64,000 nucleotides of DNA from Alteracholeplasma palmae J233 (GTDB lineage Bacteria > Bacillota_I > Bacilli_A > Acholeplasmatales > Acholeplasmataceae): positions 62,001 through 126,000 of the forward strand of contig NC_022538.1 in NCBI RefSeq assembly GCF_000968055.1. The letters are read 5' to 3'. Positions 35,441 through 44,192 of this stretch are shown here, piece after piece. Position 1 is the first letter of the stretch. Each line of letters starts with the position of its first letter. The notes beneath the pieces were generated by a model. It had not been told where the DNA came from. It saw only the letters and a list, made by a program, of their open reading frames with translations, and ran no database searches. The translations under genes were made by a program, and so were the position numbers.

Positions 35441-35634
35441 AGACACTTTAAAAAAATTCAAGACAACTGTGTTGACAATAGATAAAGCACATGCTAGAAT
35501 ATGAAACATATAACGGGGATTTTAAATAAGTATATAGAGGGAAAAATTATATATTTTTTAGCATACAAAAACAATCCAGTTATATGAGTTTTATCTAAAT
35601 AAGATAATACTTTTAAAGAAGGGTTGTTTTTTAA
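35441..35634 (+). promoter_or_regulatory. Promoter and leader element, copy B
   Basis: AGACACTTTAAAAAA (35441-35455), dyad CAAC-TGT-GTTG (35464-35474) overlapping TTGACA (35472-35477), 17 bp, TAGAAT (35495-35500). The -35, dyad, spacing and -10 are the same as in copy A. The leader ends in a terminator-like fold: AACAATCC (35570-35577) pairs with GGGTTGTT (35621-35628), enclosing the small hairpin TTATCT / AGATAA (35591-35607), and runs into T6. Readthrough of this structure would be needed to express the exporter operon. Confidence 0.72.
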
Positions 35635-35661
35635 TAAAAGGGAAAAGAAGGAATGGTAAGT

Positions 35662-37867
35662 ATGAAGAGAATACACGTAAGACAACACGATCAAACTGAT
35701 TGTGCAGCTGCGAGTTTGGCAACAGTTTCCATATTTTATGGTAGAGAAATTACTATCTCTAAACTAAGAGATATATGTGGAACAGATATCAAAGGAACAA
35801 GCGTTGCTGGATTAGTAGAAGGAGCTAAACAATTAGGTTTTGATGCTAAGTCAGTTAGAATCTCAGAAGAGATAGTTTAAAAAAGAAAGTTTAACATATC
35901 CATTAATCGCTCATGTTATTAATGAATATGGTATGTCACACTTTATAGTTGTTTATAAAGTAACAAAGAAAAAAGTATATATTTCTGATCCAGCTAAAGA
36001 TATTAAAACATTAACAGTAGATGAGTTTTTTAAAATCTATGATGGTATTTCTATCTTAATTAAACCTAGTGATACTTTTTCAGGAGAAAAAGTAAAACAA
36101 GGAAGTATACTAACTAAGTTTTTAAAACTATTGACGCCACATAAAAAACTGTTTATTATGGCAATTATTTCAAGTTTATTTTTAACAGTGTTAGGAATTG
36201 TTTCTAACTTTTTCAATCAAATCTTGATTGATGAAATATTACCGTTTAATCTTAAAAATCAATTAACTGTTTTTGCGATAGGTTTTTTAGTCATATCAGT
36301 GATTAATATTGTGCTAAGTTTTATTAGAAGTCATATTTTATTGTATCTATCACAAAAAATAGATATTCCACTCACATTGGGATATTATAAACATATTTTT
36401 TCTTTACCAATGAAGTTTTTTGGGACAAGAAAAACAGGAGATATTCTTACAAGATTTCAAGATGCACAAACGATTAAAAGTGTTTTATCAGGAATAGCCT
36501 TATCTATTTTAATTGATATTACAATGGTGAGTATAACAGGTGTTGTTCTATATTTTATGAATGCTAAATTATTTGTGATTGTCTTAATCGCAACCCTAAT
36601 TAATATCGCCTGAGTATATATCTTTAAAAGACCCTATAAGGCACTGAATTTAATTCAGATGGAACAAGGTGCTAAATTAAACTCAGTGATGATTGAATCA
36701 CTAAAAGGTGTTGAAACGATTAAAGCGAATGCTTTAGAAGAAGAAAGATTAGAACAAATTGAAAATAGTTATATAGACGCAGTTAAAACAGGCTTTAAAG
36801 AAGGTGTTTTATCTAATACCCAACAAACAATTTCAGGCTTGATTGGAACGATTATTAATATTGTGATGTTATGGGTTGGAGCCCTTTCTGTAATGAATGG
36901 AGAAATCACGTTAGGGGCACTTATGACATTTACATCTATGGCAGGTTTTTTTATGGATCCAGTAGGTAGATTAGTTGGGTTACAGCTTCAAATTCAAGAA
37001 TCACAAATAGCTATGAAAAGACTTTCTGAAATTTATGATACAGAATCTGAACAACTTACTAAAAAAGCTAAAGACATAGATTTAAACAAAGATATTAAAC
37101 TAGAAGAAGTAACCTTTAGATATGGTAGTAGAAGTCCTGTGATTAGTGATTTAAACTTAGATATAAAGGCTAATAGTAAAGTAGCTATTGTAGGTCAATC
37201 TGGTAGTGGTAAAACAACATTAGCTAAGCTTATTCTTGGTTTATGGACTGTAGAATCTGGCAAAGTTTCTATCGGTAATACAGAAGTATCAGATATAGAT
37301 TATAGTTATCTAAGACAAAATATTTCTTATGTAAATCAGAACATTGAGTTGTTTAGTGGAAGTATTAAAGAAAATATTCAAATGGTAAATAGAGATTCTA
37401 CACAAGAAAAAATACAAAATGCTTTAAAGATTGCTCACTGTGATTTTGTGAGTAAATTACCTGGAGGAATAGAAAACTTCTTAGAAGAAGCAGGAGCTAA
37501 CCTTTCTGGTGGAGAAAGACAAAGATTAGCTATTGCAAGAGCACTTGTAAAAGATTCTAAAATAATTGTTTTAGATGAGGCAACTTCTAATCTTGACTTT
37601 GTTACTGAGCAGATTATATATAGAAATTTATTTAGAAGTAATTTTACGCAAACAATGATTTTTATTGCCCATAGATTATCTTCTATTAGATATTGTGACA
37701 AGATTATCGTGATGGATAAAGGTAAATTAGTAGAAGAAGGTAAGCATGATGAACTTCTATTAAAGAAGGGGCATTACTATAAACTATGGCAGTCTCAAAA
37801 TAATGATATTATGAGTGATTATTTATTAGATCAAAATAACGAAGGGGAAGAAGTTATTTATGAGTAG
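35662..37867 (+). pseudogene. Broken double-glycine peptide exporter (C39 peptidase ABC)
   Basis: Three ORF pieces read as one bacteriocin ABC transporter of about 735 residues. The C39 peptidase part has QHDQTDCAAAS (Cys), SHFIVVY (His) and ISDPA (Asp). The TM region and ATPase follow: Walker A GQSGSGKTT, LSGGERQR, IIVLDEATSNLD and a switch His in IFIAHRLSS. Lesion 1 is an extra base near GTTTAAAAAAG at about 35877-35886; removing one T restores the frame. Lesion 2 is TGA at 36611-36613 (NIA-stop-VYIFKRPYK), where tryptophan is likely. I use ATG 35662, spaced well from SD AAGGA, rather than ATG 35653. As written, the exporter cannot be full length. Confidence 0.8.
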
Positions 37868-38348
37868 AGAAATTTTAATTGAAGAAAATAAAGTATTAAA
37901 ACTTAAGAATGTTTTAGTTAGACCAATAACCTTTGATGATGAGGAAGGTCTAGATAAAAAGATTTATATGATGGAAAACTATATTAAGACAAAAGGATTA
38001 GAAAATGTAGGTCCACTTATTCTTTATACAACAGTTGTTGGAACAGAAAATCCTAAACTTTTTATGAAAGCGATGATGCAGTTAAAATCAAAACATGAAA
38101 TCCCTATGCCACCATATGAATATGTAGAAGAATTTAAAGTAGGTCCATGCTTATTCGCAAGATTTAAAGGAAAAGAAGAATCTTCTAGTATTGCACAAAA
38201 TAAGTTACAAGTCTATGCTTATGAAAATGGTTTAATACTAGATTCTAAATCCTATAATGTATTTAAAGAAAAAAATGAAAATTATACAGTCATAGATACC
38301 TTTATTCCAATTATTGGAAAGGAGGATATTGAATTTGAAAACATATGA
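37860..38348 (+). CDS. Unknown soluble protein between exporter and HlyD genes
   Basis: This 162-residue protein has no signal or TM segment. Strand-rich stretches (VGPLILYTTVVGTE, YEYVEEFKVGPCLFARFKG) resemble the GyrI-like small-molecule or peptide-binding fold, but this is a weak impression. It overlaps the exporter gene by 8 bases and the HlyD gene by 14, so it is translationally locked into the export operon and probably serves it. It could bind precursor peptides or act in immunity. It appears intact. Confidence 0.5.
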   Translation: MSREILIEENKVLKLKNVLVRPITFDDEEGLDKKIYMMENYIKTKGLENVGPLILYTTVVGTENPKLFMKAMMQLKSKHEIPMPPYEYVEEFKVGPCLFARFKGKEESSSIAQNKLQVYAYENGLILDSKSYNVFKEKNENYTVIDTFIPIIGKEDIEFENI

Positions 38349-39405
38349 TTTACATGAGCTTAAAAGTAGTGTGATTCAATATAATAAAAAAGTTCCAAAC
38401 TTTCTTTTTTGGATCTTAACAGTTATTGTTACACTAGTTACTTTCATTCTTATCTTGGCACATTTTACATACAAAGAAGAAGTTATTAGGTCAACAGGAA
38501 TGATTAGCACAACAGGTAAAACTCATATCATGAGTTTAACTGGTGGAGAGATTAAAGAAGTACATAAGCCAAATGGAAGTTATGTTGAAAAAGGCGAAGT
38601 GATTCTTTCATTAAATACAATTTCTGTTGATGTACAAATAAAAGCATTAAATGAAAAATTAGAATATATGACTAAAGAAGTTGATGGGTTTGACTCATTT
38701 ATTAAAGCATTAGAAAACTTTGATTTAGAAGATATAGATAAAAATAAGAACCCTTTTGAAAAAGGAGAACTTTATTTAACTTATGAAACTTTCTTAGAAT
38801 CTATTAGAAATAGCACAGAGGATAAACCACAAGAAGAGCTAAAAAAAGAAAGACAAACTATGATTAATCAATATCTATCACAATACTATTCTCAGAAGAA
38901 ACAGTATCAATATGAGTTAGTGGGGTTAAAAGGCCAAAAAGAGGCCTATGAATTATCTCTTACAACCTATCAAATAGTAGCTCAAGAAAAAGGTTATATC
39001 AACTATCAAGTTAACCTTACAAAAGGTATGGTAGTAGGAAATGACTCATTAGGGACTATTAGTGAAAGAGTAGAAAATGCTAATAGTAGGGTAGAAGGCT
39101 ATATAAGTGCTCAATATAGATCATTTATTAAAGAAGAGGATTTAGTTGAGATGGTTATTGCAGGGCTTCCACAATCAGATTATGGCATGATTAGAGGCAC
39201 TATAGAAAGTATTTCTACAGATAGTATTGTTAATGAAGATCAAGTCTTATATAAAATCATTGTTAAACCAGAGAAATTAGAACTATCTAAAAGAAATAGT
39301 AAAGTAGCATTAACCTCAGGGCAAGTAAGTGAAATGAGAATTAAGTATCATAAAACAACTTGGCTCAATTGGGGATTAGAGAAGTTAGGTATCATTAATA
39401 AATAA
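38335..39405 (+). CDS. HlyD-like bacteriocin export accessory protein
   Basis: This is 356 residues from TTG 38335, 9 bases after SD AAAGGAGG; upstream in-frame TTGs lie in or before the SD. One TM helix (about 22-44) is followed by a HlyD/ComB-type periplasm-adaptor body: biotinyl-lipoyl-like ends (KEVHKPNGSYVEKGEVILSLN at the front, and a beta-barrel near 240-330) around a coiled coil (about 90-205). In Gram-positives such proteins pair with C39-peptidase ABC exporters. It is intact although its ABC partner is broken. Confidence 0.78.
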   Translation: MKTYDLHELKSSVIQYNKKVPNFLFWILTVIVTLVTFILILAHFTYKEEVIRSTGMISTTGKTHIMSLTGGEIKEVHKPNGSYVEKGEVILSLNTISVDVQIKALNEKLEYMTKEVDGFDSFIKALENFDLEDIDKNKNPFEKGELYLTYETFLESIRNSTEDKPQEELKKERQTMINQYLSQYYSQKKQYQYELVGLKGQKEAYELSLTTYQIVAQEKGYINYQVNLTKGMVVGNDSLGTISERVENANSRVEGYISAQYRSFIKEEDLVEMVIAGLPQSDYGMIRGTIESISTDSIVNEDQVLYKIIVKPEKLELSKRNSKVALTSGQVSEMRIKYHKTTWLNWGLEKLGIINK

Positions 39406-39528
39406 TATGGGAACAATATAAAGGGTGAGTAAGCATAAAGGTAGGTGAGATAGTAAAGATTAGATCACTTGGTATATTGAATTGGTAACATACTATAAAG
39501 AAATATATAAAATAAGGAGAATTGAAAT
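39406..39528 (+). other. Short region before the first precursor gene
   Basis: No ORF of note. From 39515 to 39528 the sequence AGGAGAATTGAAAT is shared with the region before the second precursor gene (43702-43715). No clear promoter or terminator was found, so the precursor may be read from the export operon. Confidence 0.4.
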
Positions 39529-39975
39529 ATGAATTTAGTATTAGAAAGAAATGCATCTATTTTTGGTTCAATCTATAAAGAAAAGAAATTACCAAAGAAA
39601 ACATTAGAAGCAATGGCTTCAGAGTTAGTAATACCTGAAGGTGCCATTGAAATGACATATGATGAAATGGAATATGTTGATGGGGGATTTTGGAATTGGT
39701 TAGCAGATAGAGCTTGGTCTTTATTTGACGGACTATTATTAGTTGGTCTTGGCTGGCTGGCAAATGGCTTTAAAACGAAATACGGGACGCTTAAAGGTCT
39801 TTATTCAGCTTTAAAAGCAGCAAAACTTGGAAAGGCACTAGTGTGGCTAGCGGGAACTATAAAAACTGGGGTTAGTAGTGCAGTAGGGTGGGTTATAGCA
39901 AACCCATTAGTAGCAACTGCAATAGGTTTAGGAATTGTAGCTACTGTAGTAGGTGCGATAACGGTATTCTTATAG
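39529..39975 (+). CDS. Bacteriocin-like precursor 1 with double-glycine leader
   Basis: This is 148 residues. The leader (1-53) is charged and ends EMTYDEMEYVDGG, matching double-glycine leaders cut by C39-peptidase exporters such as the one encoded upstream. The core (54-148, 95 residues) is hydrophobic and Gly/Ala/Trp-rich: FWNWLADRAWSLFDG near the start, a basic middle (KTKYGTLKGLYSALKAAKLGK) and a Val/Ala/Gly-rich end. This is much longer than common class II bacteriocins but fits a membrane-active peptide. SD AAGGAGA. The first 33 or so codons are almost identical in DNA to the gene at 43716, while the cores are unrelated. Confidence 0.72.
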   Translation: MNLVLERNASIFGSIYKEKKLPKKTLEAMASELVIPEGAIEMTYDEMEYVDGGFWNWLADRAWSLFDGLLLVGLGWLANGFKTKYGTLKGLYSALKAAKLGKALVWLAGTIKTGVSSAVGWVIANPLVATAIGLGIVATVVGAITVFL

Positions 39976-39979
39976 GATT

Positions 39980-40015
39980 GTTGTGATTCGGACATTATCC
40001 TGTCCGAATCACGAC
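39980..40015 (+). terminator. 15-bp hairpin directly after precursor 1
   Basis: GTGATTCGGACA (39983-39994) and TGTCCGAATCAC (40001-40012) are perfect inverted copies around a 6-base loop, extended by three more pairs. There is no following T-run, so it may act as an mRNA-stabilising or partial-termination hairpin that keeps precursor mRNA high relative to downstream genes. Confidence 0.6.
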
Positions 40016-40033
40016 TTAATAAAAGGAGGTTAT

Positions 40034-40366
40034 ATGAAAAAAAATATAGCTAATCTAATGAAAATCATCATGTATGTTTTATTATTTGTCTTTATATCAT
40101 TTATATACGATGTATTAAGACGAGAAACTGAAATACCGGATTTAATCTATATGATACTAGGGATAATATTATTATTTATCTCTGGAATTCTATTTTGTTT
40201 TAATAAACAAAGAAAGAACTCTAAAATAACATTCTATATTGTAGCTTTCCCTACTATTATCTCGCTATATATTTTTTCTGATATATTTGTAGAAAATAGA
40301 ATAATTGTTAAATTTTTTTTTCTAATACTTATTTTGTATTTAAGTTTTAAAAGTGAGAGAAAGTGA
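40034..40366 (+). CDS. 4-TM membrane protein, candidate immunity to precursor 1
   Basis: This is 110 residues from ATG 40034, 4 bases after AAAAGGAGGTT; an earlier in-frame start at 39983 lies inside the hairpin. Four TM helices (about 7-26, 36-54, 63-80, 88-104). It directly follows precursor 1, the usual place of a dedicated immunity gene. Family unknown. Confidence 0.55.
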   Translation: MKKNIANLMKIIMYVLLFVFISFIYDVLRRETEIPDLIYMILGIILLFISGILFCFNKQRKNSKITFYIVAFPTIISLYIFSDIFVENRIIVKFFFLILILYLSFKSERK

Positions 40367-40379
40367 AAAGGTTTTTATA

Positions 40380-41045
40380 ATGTTGATAATGATTATTATT
40401 TTAATGATGTTGCTAATCACCTATATTGTTTTAACAATCTTATATAGTTTTTATTATTATAAAAAAGAAACTTTTTTAGTATTTGATAGTGAGTGTTTCT
40501 TTTCCTTTTTTTTAAATGAGTTAAGCGATAATAATATAACTATTATAATGAATCCAAGTATATTATCATATAGTTTATTAAATAGAAGTATTACAATACC
40601 AAATAGCTACTTTGAGAAAAAACTGAATTATCGTGATGTATTTTTATTGTTACACGAATTTGGACACCATTATGATTTAAATAATAGGAATATTAATTTG
40701 CAAAAATTATACATAAAATTAGTTGGAATAAATAGATTGATTATTATTCCGCTAATTATTGCTTTGACTATCTATTTTCATGTAGTGAATTTATATAATT
40801 GGAGTATTATTTTTGTGCCATATTTTTTAATCATAACTATTCTTCGTCTTTTTTTTGGATTAATACATGAAAATGAAGCAAGTAAGTATGCATTATTTAA
40901 AATAAAGGAGCTATATCAACTTAATCTCAATGCTCAAACGTTTCTAAATAGATTGGCAATATTTAACACATTGATACAATTTTTTATGACACTTTTGGTT
41001 TCATTTAGCGTAGTATTTATATTATTTATTAGTATAATGAGTTAG
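40380..41045 (+). CDS. Membrane zinc metallopeptidase-like protein
   Basis: This is 221 residues from ATG 40380 (SD AAAAGG); a GTG at 40353 would overlap the preceding gene. One N-terminal TM helix, then DVFLLLHEFGHHYDL, a HExxH zinc-binding motif, and HENEASKYAL about 75 residues later with a candidate third ligand (Glu). Two TM pairs surround the motif. The layout resembles small membrane zinc peptidases of the YugP or M48 type. Its place between immunity-like genes suggests peptide processing, immunity or signalling; which one cannot be seen. Confidence 0.65.
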   Translation: MLIMIIILMMLLITYIVLTILYSFYYYKKETFLVFDSECFFSFFLNELSDNNITIIMNPSILSYSLLNRSITIPNSYFEKKLNYRDVFLLLHEFGHHYDLNNRNINLQKLYIKLVGINRLIIIPLIIALTIYFHVVNLYNWSIIFVPYFLIITILRLFFGLIHENEASKYALFKIKELYQLNLNAQTFLNRLAIFNTLIQFFMTLLVSFSVVFILFISIMS

Positions 41046-41146
41046 ATACAAAATACATTATATTAATAAATCTAAAGAAAAATCAATGGATGGGTTACCA
41101 TAGTGTAATACAACTATTTTGATATAAACAAAACGAGGTTATAGAT

Positions 41147-41860
41147 ATGAACAAATGGATTAATATTTTAATAATGATAGTTTATTTTATTGTTTCTATA
41201 GTAGGAATAAAACAGATTCCATATGATGAAAGGTTTATGGTTTTAAGTTCACCTTTTATGATTTATATAGCAATGATATGTGTGATTTGGTTTAATAGTA
41301 TATTCTTTGAAAAAAAGTTCAAATTAGATTTAATTATTTCTAGTTTATGGTTAATAGTTAATATCTTAGGTTTTATAATTAATGATTATATTTTATATGG
41401 ATGTATACTTCTTATCATTATTAATGCTTTTGTTATTTTAAACACAAAAACAAATCAGACAAAAGACTTCATTATTAAGTATCATGATTTTTCGGTATTG
41501 GGTAGTTCATTTTTTGCATTTGTTGGAACATCTATGTTTTTAGAAAGTAATCAATTTTTACTCTATACGATAATGACTTCTATGCTTTTAGTTATATCAT
41601 TGCTACAAATTTTTTTGATACTACAAGCAGGAGAATTAGTCTTAGGTAAGCTATCTTTAGTAAAAAAACTAAGTATTATAATTGTTGGAGTTTTAGCATA
41701 TATACCAGTAATGTATTCAATTAAAAAAAATAATGGTGGAATAACAATCAGTCTTGAAAATATGATTTATACGCTTATACTTTTACTATACCCAATGATT
41801 TCAATTAGAATGCTTAAGATCAAATCTAAAAGAAAATTGATTTTAGATTATGAGGGTTAA
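41147..41860 (+). CDS. Polytopic membrane protein, about 8 TM (array)
   Basis: This is 237 residues, almost wholly hydrophobic, with short charged loops (FFEKKFKLD, KTNQTKDFIIKYHD) and a basic C-terminus (LKIKSKRKLILDYEG). SD is weak (ACGAGGTT). Family unknown. Confidence 0.55.
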   Translation: MNKWINILIMIVYFIVSIVGIKQIPYDERFMVLSSPFMIYIAMICVIWFNSIFFEKKFKLDLIISSLWLIVNILGFIINDYILYGCILLIIINAFVILNTKTNQTKDFIIKYHDFSVLGSSFFAFVGTSMFLESNQFLLYTIMTSMLLVISLLQIFLILQAGELVLGKLSLVKKLSIIIVGVLAYIPVMYSIKKNNGGITISLENMIYTLILLLYPMISIRMLKIKSKRKLILDYEG

Positions 41861-41992
41861 GATAATAGAAAAAATGTATAATCTATAGACATAAAAGTTA
41901 TTTGAATAAAGGTACTATGAACGATATTATTGATTATAAGACTAGGGTCTATATTCAGTAGTAATTGAGTTTCAATTGATTAAGGAGATACT

Positions 41993-42844
41993 ATGAAAAT
42001 GAATTCTAGAGATGGTTTAATTAAATCAGTTAAATTAGTAAATAAGTTAAGAATAATTTTACTATTTATAGCCACAATAGGATATGCATATCAATTATTT
42101 TATAACTCAGCTTATCAAGGAGTAGTGATATTTTCAAAGTTAAGTGCATTTGCATACTTAGTTACGCTAGTGGCTTCATTTGTTTCATTTATAATTGCAT
42201 TTTATCCATCACATATAAGAGAAGGTAAAATGATTAGATTCTTCATGTTTATGATTTCTCTTTTTCCGGTAATTTTATGTATAGCATCTTATTTTGCTAT
42301 TATATATGATCTTACTGTAGTATTTTTTAGTTTATGGATAATAGTAATTATTTTAGATCTTTTTAGAATAAAAAAGATACTTGATTTAGTTAGTAAAGAT
42401 GAAAAACTAATTATACCAATTTTGATGAAAGATGCTAAAATACCTGATAAAGATCAGTATAGAAATTTTAAAAAAGATATACCTAATTTAAAACACAGTG
42501 AATTGATTTTATTATTAGCTATTGGAGTATCGAGAATAGAATATTTTATATATCCAAGTATTTTAGTTTATGCTATCATCCAAGTTAATTTAATACTTCA
42601 TAGTTGTAAGAGACAAAAGATAAAAAAATTATATGTATTATTAGTGATACTAATTGCTAGTGCACTTAGTGGGTTATCATTAATTATGCAATTAGAATTT
42701 ATTTCCATTGAAAACACAACTTATAAAGATACGTCATTATTTATTTTTTTAATAGGATTACCAGTCTATATTATTAAACATTACATGAGAAGAAAAATTG
42801 TATTTTTTGAAATTAACGAAATTATAAATGAAAGTATTGTATAA
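41993..42844 (+). CDS. Polytopic membrane protein, about 8 TM (array)
   Basis: This is 283 residues with two blocks of TM helices separated by a charged cytoplasmic segment (KKILDLVSKDEKLIIPILMKDAKIPDKDQYRNFKKDIPNLKHSE cut here for length; residues about 124-167). SD AAGGAGA. Family unknown; the soluble segment distinguishes it from its neighbours. Confidence 0.5.
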   Translation: MKMNSRDGLIKSVKLVNKLRIILLFIATIGYAYQLFYNSAYQGVVIFSKLSAFAYLVTLVASFVSFIIAFYPSHIREGKMIRFFMFMISLFPVILCIASYFAIIYDLTVVFFSLWIIVIILDLFRIKKILDLVSKDEKLIIPILMKDAKIPDKDQYRNFKKDIPNLKHSELILLLAIGVSRIEYFIYPSILVYAIIQVNLILHSCKRQKIKKLYVLLVILIASALSGLSLIMQLEFISIENTTYKDTSLFIFLIGLPVYIIKHYMRRKIVFFEINEIINESIV

Positions 42845-42890
42845 TTTTAAGAACTTTTTTAATAATCAGAAGAAATAAGAAGGTGTTCTT

Positions 42891-43266
42891 ATGAACGTAT
42901 TAGCACATGAAAGAAGTATTAAAATAACAATCTTAATCAACATTAAGTATTCCAATATTAGCATTAGTTAAATATCTAATGGGTTATAGAATGATTGTCT
43001 ATGTTGACTTAGGGTTTACACTTATCTTAATAATAATGATTTGTTTTTACTATTTTAAGGGAGAATCAAGTAAGGTATTTAACATTATCTTAAGCTTGAT
43101 ATTACTTTATATATCAATAGGATTTATTGTGCCTGGATTTGACTATAAAAACAAATGGTCAAATTTAGTTGTGGGACTTATGTACCTATGTCCGGCTATT
43201 ATTTATTTTTTAGTTAATTATATTATTGAGAGAAACTACAGAAAATACATTATTAATACGAAATAA
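42891..43266 (+). pseudogene. Frameshifted 4-TM membrane protein gene
   Basis: ATG 42891 follows SD AGAAGGTG and gives MNVLAHERSIKITILI, then the frame is lost. One base fewer near 42940 restores STLSIPILALVKYLMGYRM and continues to TAA 43264-43266 (about 125 residues). The open downstream part starts at ATG 42979. Its C-terminal end (LVNYIIERNYRKYIIN) recurs as a fragment at 44626-44686. Confidence 0.6.
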
Positions 43267-43700
43267 ATCACAGATATATAAATAGAACTTTTGTTAAGAA
43301 AGTATATTACAATATTTTTATGAAAGGATAAAATATAAAAGATGAAGAATAATCATGCGGGTAAGCTGTTTTTAATCATTTATTTAACTATATTAAATTT
43401 AATAATGGTTGGAGTTATGATCTATTTTTTAATAAAGAAAAATTGGGTTTTAGTAGGACTAAACACTGCAGCAACTTTAATCATAGCAGGTATTATAATT
43501 ATTACTATACACGATTATGTTAATAAAAAAGATTGAGTTATTAGGATTAATGAGTATTAGTAAAACTTTTATTTAGCACTTACTGTAAGTAAAATAGATA
43601 AGATAAAGTATTTAAAATTATATAGAGTGATTATAAATTCTATAGATAAGTGATAATATTTAATGGCTTAATAAAGACATTAAATAAAATTAATGAGATT
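43213..43700 (+). repeat. Segmental duplication, copy 1
   Basis: This segment holds the 3' end of the frameshifted gene, the 64-residue protein gene (43342) and a long AT-rich spacer. It is repeated, with divergence and small indels, at 44633-45125. In this copy it ends at precursor 2; in the other it ends at a different gene. Confidence 0.75.
43342..43536 (+). CDS. 64-residue 2-TM protein, copy 1
   Basis: Two TM helices (about 8-30 and 35-56). It is a close paralogue of the 64-residue protein at 44762 (both K(L)FLIIY(L/I)TIL(N/D)LIM...DY(V/I)NKKD). Most differences are conservative, so both copies have probably been kept for function. SD GAAAGGATAAAA. Confidence 0.6.
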   Translation: MKNNHAGKLFLIIYLTILNLIMVGVMIYFLIKKNWVLVGLNTAATLIIAGIIIITIHDYVNKKD

Positions 43701-43715
43701 TAGGAGAATTGAAAT

Positions 43716-44183
43716 ATGAATTTAGTATTAGAAAGAAATGCATCTATTTTTGGTTCAATCTATAAAGAAAAGAAATTACCTAAGAAAACGTTAGAAATAA
43801 TGGCTTCAGAGTTAGTAATACCTGAAAATGTTATTGAAATGGAATATGTTGATGGGGGAGGTTTCATAAGCATAATAGATACTAGAAAAACAGGATTCGC
43901 ACATGCATTAACTGCAATTTTAGGTTTAGTATATGTATTTGGAGCACTAGGAACTATTTATGGTAAGACAGGAAGTGCATTATTTCTTGTGCCTGAGCCT
44001 ACATTAGTTACAAAAATATTTGGCGGAGTTATGTGGGCACTTGGAGTAATTGCAGGATATATTGCAAGCGCTGCAGTCCATTCTGCAATTTTAGCAGCTG
44101 ATAAAAAGTCTAGAAATGAACACTTTAAGTTTGGCATTGAAACTGTATTTTTTGGTATCCCAATAGGGATGACAATTCAATGA
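43716..44183 (+). CDS. Bacteriocin-like precursor 2 with the shared leader
   Basis: This is 155 residues. Leader 1-48 is the same as precursor 1 except for a few changes and loss of five codons, and ends IEMEYVDGG. The core (about 49-155) is unrelated to core 1: Gly/Ala/Ile-rich TM-like segments (TAILGLVYVFGALGTIYG; GGVMWALGVIAGYIASAAVHSAILAA) followed by a polar end (DKKSRNEHFKFGIETVFFG). SD AGGAGA. It is followed 9 bases later by the 44193 immunity-like gene. It would need a C39-type exporter, and the one upstream is broken. Confidence 0.7.
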   Translation: MNLVLERNASIFGSIYKEKKLPKKTLEIMASELVIPENVIEMEYVDGGGFISIIDTRKTGFAHALTAILGLVYVFGALGTIYGKTGSALFLVPEPTLVTKIFGGVMWALGVIAGYIASAAVHSAILAADKKSRNEHFKFGIETVFFGIPIGMTIQ

Positions 44184-44192
44184 GAGAATAAT

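Noticed and set aside
36600-36616. TGA read as tryptophan (Mollicute code 4), which would repair one lesion of the exporter
   Set aside because: TGA ends prs and the HD-hydrolase gene in the expected overlap with the next ATG, and all conserved tryptophans checked (for example in serS) are TGG. The exporter also has an independent frameshift.
39557-39995. Minus-strand ORFs opposite precursor 1
   Set aside because: They overlap the leader and core of a well-supported gene and look like coding shadows of its Gly/Ala-rich sequence.
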